Shown in pieces: positions 7,785-15,186 of a stretch of DNA of 26,397 bases; within the stretch, counting starts at the first letter, position 1, and each line of letters begins with the position of its first letter. The DNA is taken from positions 1 to 26,397 of the forward strand of contig JAZRVU010000038.1 in NCBI GenBank assembly GCA_045599305.1, in the 5' to 3' direction. A model generated the notes under the pieces. It worked only from the letters and a program-made list of their open reading frames with translations, had not been told where the DNA came from and searched no databases. The position numbers and the translations under genes are program-made. This stretch comes from SIG588 sp045599305 (GTDB taxonomy: Bacteria > Bacillota > Clostridia > Oscillospirales > Acutalibacteraceae).

Positions 7785-10136
7785 ATGACTTTAAAGGAAC
7801 TGGCGGTGGGCGGCTCGGCCGTGGTGACGGCGGTGGGCGGCGAAGGCTCGCTGCGGCAGCATTTTCTGGATATGGGGCTTGTGCCGGGGGCGCAGGTCAC
7901 ACTGATGAAATACGCCCCGATGGGCGACCCGATGGAACTGCGTCTGCACGGGTACGAGCTGACACTGCGGCTGGCGGATGCCGAAAAGATCGCCGTGCAG
8001 ACGGTGAAGGCGCCCCAAAAGCAGCCGGTCGCCGCCGTGGCACAGGCGCTGGCGCATCCCGGCTACGGTGAAGAGGGAAAATATCACGTGAAAGCGGACG
8101 AAGATCCGCTGCCCCGCGGCACCACCCTCACCTTTGCGCTGGCAGGCAATCAAAATTGCGGCAAGACCACCCTGTTCAATCAGCTCACCGGCTCCAATCA
8201 GCACGTGGGCAACTTTCCCGGCGTCACGGTGGATCAGAAGAGCGGCGCCATCAAGGGGCACGCGGACACGCTGGTGACCGACCTGCCCGGCATCTACTCC
8301 CTCTCTCCCTACACGGCGGAGGAGATCGTGTCGCGTCAGTTCATTCTGGACGAAAAGCCCACCGGCATCATCAATATCGTGGATGCCACCAATATCGAGC
8401 GCAACCTCTACCTCACGCTGCAGCTGATGGAACTGAACGTGCCCATCGTGCTGGCGCTCAACATGATGGACGAGGTGCGCGGCAACGGCGGTACCGTGCG
8501 TATCAATGAAATGGAGACCATGCTGGGCATCCCGGTGGTGCCTATCTCCGCCGCGAAAAACGAGGGCGTGGACGAATTGATCCGCCACGCCCTGCACGTG
8601 GCGAAATATCAGGAGCGGCCCGGCCGCACCGATTTCTGCGATAAGGACGCCCACGGCGGCGCGGTGCACCGCTGTCTGCACAGTATCATGCACCTCATCG
8701 AGGATCACGCCGAGGCGGCGGGCATCCCGGTGCGGTTTGCCGCCGGCAAACTGGTGGAGGGCGATCCGCTGGTGGCCGAGGCGCTGGGGCTTTCGACCAA
8801 CGAGCGGGAGATGATCGAACATATCATTCTGCAGATGGAGGAGGAGCGCGGGCTGGATCGCGCGGCCGCCATGGCGGATATGCGGTTCGGATTCATCAGC
8901 GCGCTGTGCGAGCGGGCGGTGGTCAAGCCGCACGAGAGCCGCGAGCATCTGCGCAGCCGCCGGATCGACCGGGTGCTGACCGGTAAATACACCGCCATCC
9001 CCGCTTTCATCGCCATTATGGCGTTGGTGTTCTGGCTCACCTTCGGGGTAGTGGGCGCCTTTTTGCAGCGGTTGCTCGAATCGGGGATCGACCGGCTCAC
9101 CGCTCTGGCGGACGGGGCGCTTACCGCCTGGGGGGTGGACGGCGTGCTGCACTCCCTCATCATCGACGGCATTTTCACCGGCGTGGGCAGCGTGCTCAGT
9201 TTTGTGCCCGTCATCGTGGTGCTGTTCTTTTTCCTCTCCATGCTGGAGGACAGCGGCTACATGGCGCGTGTCGCCTTTGTGACGGATAAACTGCTGCGCC
9301 GCATCGGCCTGTCGGGGCGCAGTATCGTGCCCATGCTCATCGGCTTCGGCTGCACCGTGCCGGGGGTGATGGCCAGCCGCACGCTGCCGTCCGCCCGCGA
9401 CCGTAAGATGACGGTGATGCTCACCCCGTTCATGAGCTGCACGGCCAAACTGCCGATCTACAGTTTTTTTGCGGCGGCCTTTTTCCCGCAGCATACGGCG
9501 CTCGTCATTGTGGCGCTCTATCTGCTGGGTATCGCGGTGGGCCTGCTGATGGCGCTGATCACCAAGGGCACCATGTTCAAGGGGGAGGCCGTCCCCTTCG
9601 TGATGGAACTGCCCAACTACCGCCTGCCGGGCGCGAAAAACGTGGCGCTTCTGCTGTGGGAAAAGGCAAAAGATTTTCTGCAGCGGGCGTTCACGGTGAT
9701 CTTCGCCGCCTCCATCGCGGTGTGGTTTTTGCAGACATTTGATTTCCGCCTCAATGTGGTGGCGGATTCACAACAGAGCATCCTCGCCGTGATCGCGGGG
9801 GCGGTCGCCCCGGTGTTTTCGCTGCACGGCTTTGCCGACTGGCGGGTGGTCACGGCGCTCATCGCCGGCTTCATGGCCAAGGAGAGTGTGGTCTCCACCC
9901 TCTCGGTGCTGTGCGGCGGCGCGGCGCTGACGGCACTGCTGCGCCCCATGGACGCGGCGGCGCTGCTCACCTTCTGCCTGCTCTATACCCCCTGTGTGGC
10001 GGCGGTGGCCGCCATCCGGCGGGAATTGGGCGGCCGGTGGGCGGCCGGTGTCGTGGTGGGACAATGTGTCATTGCGTGGCTGTGCGCGCTGGTGGTGCGT
10101 GCGGCGTTCATCCTGCTGGGAGGTGGCTTGGCATGA
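7785..10136 (+). CDS. feoB: Ferrous iron transporter, FeoA-FeoB fusion
   Basis: A 783-residue protein for Fe(II) uptake. Residues 1-73 are a FeoA SH3-like domain (LKELAVGGSAVV, LRQHFLDMGLVPGAQVTLM). After a linker the FeoB G domain starts near residue 117: G1 GNQNCGKT (121-128), GVTVD, G3 DLPGIYSLSPYTAEE, G4 NMMD and G5 SAAK. The C-terminal half has the repeated membrane core with GCTVPGVMASRT, the gate region MLTPFMSCTAKLPIY, and LLYTPCVAAVAAIRRE. AAAGGA precedes the ATG. The stop overlaps the next start as ATGA. Regulation is probably by an iron-sensing DtxR-type repressor through the palindrome at 7737-7752. In many bacteria FeoA and FeoB are separate; here they are one chain. Confidence 0.97.
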   Translation: MTLKELAVGGSAVVTAVGGEGSLRQHFLDMGLVPGAQVTLMKYAPMGDPMELRLHGYELTLRLADAEKIAVQTVKAPQKQPVAAVAQALAHPGYGEEGKYHVKADEDPLPRGTTLTFALAGNQNCGKTTLFNQLTGSNQHVGNFPGVTVDQKSGAIKGHADTLVTDLPGIYSLSPYTAEEIVSRQFILDEKPTGIINIVDATNIERNLYLTLQLMELNVPIVLALNMMDEVRGNGGTVRINEMETMLGIPVVPISAAKNEGVDELIRHALHVAKYQERPGRTDFCDKDAHGGAVHRCLHSIMHLIEDHAEAAGIPVRFAAGKLVEGDPLVAEALGLSTNEREMIEHIILQMEEERGLDRAAAMADMRFGFISALCERAVVKPHESREHLRSRRIDRVLTGKYTAIPAFIAIMALVFWLTFGVVGAFLQRLLESGIDRLTALADGALTAWGVDGVLHSLIIDGIFTGVGSVLSFVPVIVVLFFFLSMLEDSGYMARVAFVTDKLLRRIGLSGRSIVPMLIGFGCTVPGVMASRTLPSARDRKMTVMLTPFMSCTAKLPIYSFFAAAFFPQHTALVIVALYLLGIAVGLLMALITKGTMFKGEAVPFVMELPNYRLPGAKNVALLLWEKAKDFLQRAFTVIFAASIAVWFLQTFDFRLNVVADSQQSILAVIAGAVAPVFSLHGFADWRVVTALIAGFMAKESVVSTLSVLCGGAALTALLRPMDAAALLTFCLLYTPCVAAVAAIRRELGGRWAAGVVVGQCVIAWLCALVVRAAFILLGGGLA

Positions 10137-10273
10137 ATGCAATCAGTATCGTGCTGGCGGTGATCGTCGCCGCCGCCTTCGTGTGGGCGGTCGTGCAGAT
10201 CGTCCGCGGCAAAAGCGGCGGCTGTTCCGGCTGTACGGGACATTGTGAAAGCTGCCCGAAATATCGCCGCTGA
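10133..10273 (+). CDS. FeoB-associated Cys-rich membrane protein
   Basis: A 46-residue protein whose ATG overlaps the feoB stop (ATGA), so it is probably translationally coupled. It has one membrane helix (about residues 3-25) followed by a short cytoplasmic tail with CSGCTGHCESC, which could bind metal. Small proteins of this design follow feoB in many Firmicutes and are thought to assist FeoB; the exact function is not settled. Good Shine-Dalgarno bases (GGGAGG) lie inside the end of feoB. Confidence 0.88.
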   Translation: MNAISIVLAVIVAAAFVWAVVQIVRGKSGGCSGCTGHCESCPKYRR

Positions 10274-10280
10274 CCTCCAT

Positions 10281-10309
10281 TTGACAAGGCGCGGCCGATG
10301 TGGTATGAT
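10281..10309 (+). promoter_or_regulatory. Promoter of the UDP-GlcNAc 2-epimerase gene
   Basis: TTGACA (10281-10286), a 17-bp spacer and TATGAT (10304-10309). It begins only eight bases after the stop of the small feo gene, with no obvious terminator in between, so feo read-through is possible. Confidence 0.85.
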
Positions 10310-10336
10310 GGAAAAAACGTGAAAAAGGTGATGCAA

Positions 10337-11521
10337 ATGGGGATTCGGCTGGACTACTCCGACGTGCATTTCAAAGATAACGGGAAACTCAAACTGCTGG
10401 TGATCGTGGGCACCCGTCCCGAGATCATCCGTCTGGCGGCGGTGGTGAACAAGTGCCGCCGGTATTTCGACTGCCTGCTGGCGCACACCGGGCAGAACTA
10501 TGACTATAACCTGAACGGCGTCTTTTTCCGTGATCTCTCGCTGGACGACCCGGATGTCTACATGGACGCGGTGGGGGACGACCTCGGCGCCACGGTGGGC
10601 AACATCATCAACTGCAGTTATAAGCTGATGGCGGCGGTGAAGCCGGACGCCCTGCTCATTCTGGGCGACACCAACTCCTGCCTGTCGGCCATCGCGGCCA
10701 AGCGCCTGCACATCCCGATCTTCCACATGGAGGCGGGCAACCGCTGCAAGGACGAGTGCCTGCCGGAGGAGACCAACCGCCGCATCGTGGATATCATCTC
10801 GGACGTGAACATGGCCTATTCCGAGCACGCCCGCCGCTATCTGGCAGACTGCGGCCTGCCGCGTGAGCGCACCTATGTCACCGGCTCGCCCATGGCGGAG
10901 GTGCTGCATCAGAACCTGCCCGCCATCGAGCAGAGCGATATCCTCTCGCGGCTGGGGCTCACGCCCAAGGGGTACATCCTGCTCTCGGCTCACCGCGAGG
11001 AGAACATCGACACCGAAAAGAACTTCATAAGCCTGTTCACCGCCATCAATAAAATGGCGGAGAAATACGATATGCCCATCCTCTATTCCTGCCATCCCCG
11101 CAGCCGCAAGCGGCTGGAGGAGAGCGGTTTCGTGCTTGATCGCCGGGTCATCCGGCATGAGCCGCTGGGCTTCCACGACTACAACCACCTGCAGATGAAC
11201 GCCTTTGCCGTGGTGTCCGACAGCGGCACCCTGCCGGAGGAATCCAGCTTCTTCACCTCGCAGGGGCACCCCTTCCCGGCGGTGTGCATCCGCACCTCCA
11301 CCGAGCGGCCGGAGGCACTGGACAAGGCCTGCTTCGTGCTCGCCGGCATCGACGAGCATTCGCTGCTGCAGGCGGTGGAAACGGCGGTGGACATGAACGC
11401 GGCGGGGGACAGCGGTATTCCCGTGCCGGACTATGTGGAGGAGGCCGTCTCCACCAAAGTGGTGAAGATCATCCAGAGCTACACCGGCGTGGTGAACAAA
11501 ATGGTGTGGCGCAAATTCTAA
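10337..11521 (+). CDS. UDP-N-acetylglucosamine 2-epimerase (CapG/WbjD-like)
   Basis: A 394-residue non-hydrolysing 2-epimerase. Family blocks are VGTRPEIIRLAAVV, HTGQNYDYNLN, ILGDTNSCLS, FHMEAGNRCKDECLPEETNRRIVD, YVTGSPMAEVL, LSAHREENID and SDSGTLPEESSF. The detailed pattern is closer to CapG/WbjD, which make UDP-L-FucNAc in capsule pathways, than to housekeeping MnaA/WecB; this is from memory. The start at 10337 is preferred because codons upstream of about 10315 lie inside the promoter and AAAAAGG is well spaced from this ATG; 10331 is the alternative. It is a single-gene unit with its own promoter and a bidirectional terminator. A CapD-type dehydratase that could act before it in the pathway lies about 10 kb away. 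Confidence 0.92.
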   Translation: MGIRLDYSDVHFKDNGKLKLLVIVGTRPEIIRLAAVVNKCRRYFDCLLAHTGQNYDYNLNGVFFRDLSLDDPDVYMDAVGDDLGATVGNIINCSYKLMAAVKPDALLILGDTNSCLSAIAAKRLHIPIFHMEAGNRCKDECLPEETNRRIVDIISDVNMAYSEHARRYLADCGLPRERTYVTGSPMAEVLHQNLPAIEQSDILSRLGLTPKGYILLSAHREENIDTEKNFISLFTAINKMAEKYDMPILYSCHPRSRKRLEESGFVLDRRVIRHEPLGFHDYNHLQMNAFAVVSDSGTLPEESSFFTSQGHPFPAVCIRTSTERPEALDKACFVLAGIDEHSLLQAVETAVDMNAAGDSGIPVPDYVEEAVSTKVVKIIQSYTGVVNKMVWRKF

Positions 11522-11535
11522 TTTTAAAAGAACAT

Positions 11536-11575
11536 AAAAAGATCCGCTATGGGATTTCCCATAGCGGATCTTTTT
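11536..11575. terminator. Bidirectional terminator between the epimerase gene and ileS
   Basis: A 19-bp perfect stem (AAAAAGATCCGCTATGGGA with its complement) around a 2-nt centre carries A and T tracts on both sides, so it can terminate the converging epimerase and ileS transcripts. Confidence 0.93.
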
Positions 11576-11587
11576 GCCATTTCGTTC

Positions 11588-14500
11588 TTACACGCGCTTC
11601 ACACCGAGGGTGACGGATTCACCATTGATATCCCACTCCTTTTGGTAGGCGCCCTCTTCGGGGGCGGACAGGGTGAGGGAATCGGCCAGCACGGCGGCGC
11701 ACAGGTCGTCGGCGGCACGGGAGATGAGCGCCTGCAGGTCGCCGTCGGCGGCGGCTGTGACGCGGATGCGGTCGGTCACCTCGAAGCCGGCCTCCTTGCG
11801 CATGGTCTGCAGTTTGCTCACCAGTTCACGAAGATGCCCTTCGGCGATCAGTTCGTCGGTCAGGGTGGTGTCCAGCGCCACGGTGACGCCGTTTTCGGTG
11901 AGGGTGAAGAAGCCCTCCCGCTGCTCGGTCTCGATCAGCAGGTCCTCCGCGGTCAGTTCGATCGCGCCCTCCGGCAGGGCGAGGGTGAGGTGCCCCTCGG
12001 TGTCCAGCTGCGCCTTGGCGGCGGTGCCGTCCAGCGCGGCGAGTGCCTCGCGGATGGCCCCCAACTGCTTGCCGTATTTCGGCCCCAGCGTCTTGAGCTG
12101 CGGCTTGAACTTGTAACTGACAAAGCCGGAGGCATCGGCGGTGAATTCCACCTGCTTGAGGTTGAGTTCGTCGCGGATGATGGCCACGCACTCCTCATCC
12201 GGCTCGTGGTCGGCTTGCACATACATCACCGACAGCGGCTGGCGGTTCTTGCGGTTGCCGCCGTTGCGGGCGGCGCGGCCCAGCACCACGACCTTGAGCA
12301 CCTCGGCCATGTCCGCCTCCAGCGCCTTGTCGATCAGCGCGGCGTCGGCCACGGGGAAGTCGCACAGATGCACGCTCTCGGGGGCGTTTTTGTCCAGCGA
12401 GCAGACAAGGTTGCGGTAGATATCCTCCGCCATGAAGGGGATCATGGGGGCGGCCGCCTTGCAGATGGTGACCAGCGCGGTGTAAAGCGTCATGTAGGCG
12501 TTGATCTTATCCTGCTCCATACCGGGCGCCCAGAAGCGCTCACGGCCACGGCGGACATACCAGTTGCTCATCTCGTCCACGAAATCGTCCAGCGCGCGGG
12601 CGGCCTCGGGGATGCGGTAGCCTGCGAGGTCGTCGTCCACCGCCGCCACCGTGGTGTTCAGGCGGGAGAGCAGCCAGCGATCCATCACGCCCAGCGCGGC
12701 GGGATCCAGCGTGTATTTGGTGGCGTCGAATTCGTCGATGTTGGCGTAGAGCACGAAGAACGCGTAGGTGTTCCACAGGGTGCCCATAAACTTGCGCTGC
12801 CCTTCCACCACCGCCTTGTCGTGGAAGCGGTTGGGCAGCCACGGGGCGGAGTTGGTGTAGAAATACCAGCGGATGGCGTCGGCACCGAATTTGTTCAGCG
12901 CGTCGAACGGGTCGACGGCGTTGCCCTTGGACTTGGACATCTTCTGCCCGTTTTCATCCTGCACGTGACCCAGCACGATGACGTTTTTGTAAGGTGCCTT
13001 GTTGAAGAGCAGGGTGGAGATGGCCAGCAGGGAATAGAACCAGCCGCGGGTCTGGTCGACCGCTTCGGAGATGAAGTCGGCCGGGAACTGCGCCTCGAAC
13101 AGGTCTTTGTTCTCGAACGGATAGTGATGCTGCGCAAAGGGCATGGAGCCGGAGTCGAACCAGCAGTCGATCACTTCCGGCACACGGTGCATCGGCTTGC
13201 CGCATTCCGGGCAGCGGATGGTCACCGCGTCGATGAAGGGACGGTGCAGTTCGATATCGGCGGGACAGTTGTCCGACATCTCGCGCAGCTCGGCAATGCT
13301 GCCGATGGAATGGCGGCAGCCGCACTCACATTCCCAGATGTTCAGCGGCGTGCCCCAGTAGCGGTTGCGGCTGATGCCCCAGTCCTGCACGTTTTCCAGC
13401 CAGTCGCCGAAGCGGCCCTTGCCGATGCTTTCGGGGATCCAGTTGACGGTGTTGTTGTTGCGGATGAGGTCATCCTTCACCGCCGTCATCTTCACGAACC
13501 ACGAATCGCGGGCGTAGTAGATCAGCGGGGTGTTGCAGCGCCAGCAGTGGGGGTATTCATGCTCGAACTTCGGGGCGTCGAACAGCTTGCCTTCCTTGTC
13601 CAGATCGGTAAGCACCAGCGGGTCGGCCTTCTTCACGAAGGTGCCGGCATAGGGGGTCTCGGCGGTCATGTTGCCGCGGCCGTCCACCAACTGCACGAAG
13701 GGCAGGTCATAGCGGCGGCCCACCTGCGCGTCGTCCTCACCGAAGGCGGGGGCGATGTGCCCGATGCCGGTACCGTCGCTCATGGTGACATAGTCGGCGC
13801 AGGTGACGAAGAAGCCTTCCTTGCGCTGCTTGTCCGCCACCTCTTTGGCGCAGGCGAACAGCGGCTCATAGGTCTTGTGCTCCAGATCACTGCCCACGAA
13901 GCGGTCGGTGATCTCATAGGCGGGGGCGTCTTCCGTGGCCAGATGACCCAGCACCCGGTCGAGCAGTGCCTCGGCCATATAGTAGGTGTAGCCGTCGGCC
14001 GCCTTCACGCGGACATAGGCGGCACGGGGGTTGACGCACAGCGCCACGTTGGAGGGCAGCGTCCACGGCGTGGTCGTCCACGCGAGAAAATAGGCGTCCT
14101 CGCCCGTCACCTTGAAGCGGACGATGGCGGAGCGCTCTTTCACCGTCTTGTAGCCCTGCGCCACCTCGTGGGAGGAGAGCGGCGTGCCGCAGCGGGGGCA
14201 GTAGGGAACGATCTTGAAGCCCTTGTAGAGCAGACCTTTTTCATAGATCTGCTTGAGCGCCCACCACTCGGATTCGATAAAGTCGTTGTGATAGGTGACA
14301 TACGGGTGATCCATGTCCGCCCAGAAGCCGACGGTGCCGGAGAAATCCTCCCACATGCCCTTATACTGCCACACGCTCTCTTTGCACTTCTGAATGAACG
14401 GATCCAGACCGTATTCCTCGATCTGCTCCTTGCCGTCGAGCCCCAGCAGTTTTTCCACTTCCAGTTCCACCGGCAGACCGTGGGTGTCCCAACCGGCCTT

Positions 14501-14743
14501 GCGGGGGACCATGCAGCCCTTCATGGTGCGGTAGCGGGGGATCATATCCTTGATCACGCGGGTGAGCACGTGGCCGATGTGCGGCTTGCCGTTGGCCGTG
14601 GGCGGGCCGTCATAAAACACATAGGGATCGCCCTTGGCGCGGGAATCGATGCTCTTTTCGAAGATGTGCTCGTCCTTCCAGAACTGCTCGATCGCTTTTT
14701 CGCGCTCGACGAATTTCAGATCGGTCGGTACCTTGTTATACAT
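11588..14743 (-). CDS. ileS: Isoleucyl-tRNA synthetase (long, type-2-like)
   Basis: A 1051-residue class I synthetase that charges tRNA-Ile. It has HIGH at residues 55-58 (KPHIGHVLTRVIKDMIPRY), the editing-domain region (WTTTPWTLPSNVAL and MSDGTGIGHIAPAFGEDD), and KMSKS at 601-605, then anticodon-binding helices and an extended C-terminus. Cys clusters CPRCG, CECGC and CPECG may bind zinc. The start is chosen because AAAGGAGG lies just before the ATG; the frame stays open further upstream through the T-box leader but is not coding there. Length and the KPHIGH block resemble the type 2 (eukaryote-like) enzymes, a group often poorly inhibited by mupirocin; that last point is inference. Control is by the Ile T-box upstream. 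Confidence 0.97.
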   Translation of the reverse strand: MYNKVPTDLKFVEREKAIEQFWKDEHIFEKSIDSRAKGDPYVFYDGPPTANGKPHIGHVLTRVIKDMIPRYRTMKGCMVPRKAGWDTHGLPVELEVEKLLGLDGKEQIEEYGLDPFIQKCKESVWQYKGMWEDFSGTVGFWADMDHPYVTYHNDFIESEWWALKQIYEKGLLYKGFKIVPYCPRCGTPLSSHEVAQGYKTVKERSAIVRFKVTGEDAYFLAWTTTPWTLPSNVALCVNPRAAYVRVKAADGYTYYMAEALLDRVLGHLATEDAPAYEITDRFVGSDLEHKTYEPLFACAKEVADKQRKEGFFVTCADYVTMSDGTGIGHIAPAFGEDDAQVGRRYDLPFVQLVDGRGNMTAETPYAGTFVKKADPLVLTDLDKEGKLFDAPKFEHEYPHCWRCNTPLIYYARDSWFVKMTAVKDDLIRNNNTVNWIPESIGKGRFGDWLENVQDWGISRNRYWGTPLNIWECECGCRHSIGSIAELREMSDNCPADIELHRPFIDAVTIRCPECGKPMHRVPEVIDCWFDSGSMPFAQHHYPFENKDLFEAQFPADFISEAVDQTRGWFYSLLAISTLLFNKAPYKNVIVLGHVQDENGQKMSKSKGNAVDPFDALNKFGADAIRWYFYTNSAPWLPNRFHDKAVVEGQRKFMGTLWNTYAFFVLYANIDEFDATKYTLDPAALGVMDRWLLSRLNTTVAAVDDDLAGYRIPEAARALDDFVDEMSNWYVRRGRERFWAPGMEQDKINAYMTLYTALVTICKAAAPMIPFMAEDIYRNLVCSLDKNAPESVHLCDFPVADAALIDKALEADMAEVLKVVVLGRAARNGGNRKNRQPLSVMYVQADHEPDEECVAIIRDELNLKQVEFTADASGFVSYKFKPQLKTLGPKYGKQLGAIREALAALDGTAAKAQLDTEGHLTLALPEGAIELTAEDLLIETEQREGFFTLTENGVTVALDTTLTDELIAEGHLRELVSKLQTMRKEAGFEVTDRIRVTAAADGDLQALISRAADDLCAAVLADSLTLSAPEEGAYQKEWDINGESVTLGVKRV

Positions 14744-14770
14744 TCTTCTAAAAACCTCCTTTGAAAATGA

Positions 14771-14803
14771 AAAACGCCTCCGTCCGCAAAAAGGACGGGG
14801 GCG
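14771..14803 (-). terminator. Regulated terminator of the ileS T-box
   Basis: On the minus strand CGCC-C-CCGTCC pairs with GGACGG-A-GGCG, with a single C/A mismatch and a T-rich loop, followed by TTTTTC. The ileS ribosome binding site follows directly. Confidence 0.88.
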
Positions 14804-15006
14804 AAAACTCCCATTGACCACCTTGTTGCCGCGCACCGACATGCGCGCTTCCCGTAACGGGGGAATACCGGCGCTCCTTACTGGACGGGCAGTCGTTGGG
14901 GAGGCGGCTCGGGAGGGATCTTCCCCTGTGATCCGGCACCGGGCTCCCATCATCCCCGGCTCGCTTCGGCCTTTTTCGCAGGCTACTTGTCTCCGTCAAT
15001 GCCATT
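14771..15006 (-). promoter_or_regulatory. T-box riboswitch, isoleucine-specific (leader of ileS)
   Basis: The 443 bases between the ileS and ABC-exporter starts hold this leader and two promoters. On the minus strand the order is ACAAGTAG, GCGAGCCGGGGATGATGG, a specifier region GGGGAAG-ATC-CCTCCCGAG, a CCCGTTACGGG hairpin, the antiterminator segment AACAAGGTGGTCAA (minus strand of 14814-14827), and a terminator. ATC (minus strand of 14917-14919) is an Ile codon matching ileS. The bulge reads TGGTCAA rather than the usual TGGNACC. TGGT can still pair with the ACCA end of tRNA-Ile. Confidence 0.88.
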
Positions 15007-15015
15007 ATTAAATTT

Positions 15016-15044
15016 AATATATCACACGGGCACGGGCCTGTCAA
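15016..15044 (-). promoter_or_regulatory. Promoter of ileS
   Basis: The minus strand reads TTGACA (15039-15044), a 17-bp spacer, and TATATT (15016-15021), immediately before the T-box leader. Confidence 0.9.
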
Positions 15045-15098
15045 CGGTTTTTCGGTGAAAAAATCGGTCGATTTTTAAAAATGAGGGAGGCAGGGCAA

Positions 15099-15127
15099 TT
15101 GACAAGACTTATAAGGAGTGATATACT
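15099..15127 (+). promoter_or_regulatory. Promoter of the polysaccharide-assembly operon
   Basis: TTGACA (15099-15104), a 17-bp spacer and TATACT (15122-15127). It is the only strong promoter seen upstream of the genes at 15187-23341. The predicted start near 15134 gives a leader of about 50 bases to the ATG at 15187. Confidence 0.85.
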
Positions 15128-15186
15128 AAAATAGTATAATGCTATTTTTATGGGCGCCGGGCACCCCGGCGGGAAAGACGTGCACG

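Noticed and set aside
7791..9494. Long minus-strand open frame opposite feoB
   Set aside because: It is His/Arg-rich shadow translation; feoB motifs on the plus strand explain the DNA.
11549..14764. Very long open frame (over 1000 codons) on the plus strand opposite ileS
   Set aside because: It is the mirror of the ileS frame in GC-rich DNA; its translation is His/Gly/Val-rich, low-complexity and without family motifs, while the minus strand is unmistakably ileS.
14744..14953. In-frame N-terminal extension of ileS
   Set aside because: The extension would translate the T-box and terminator; the AAAGGAGG site marks the ATG at 14743.
15139..15186. Upstream in-frame ATG at 15139 as start of the ABC exporter
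   Set aside because: It would lie about five bases after the predicted transcription start and has no ribosome binding site; the added residues are not transporter-like.
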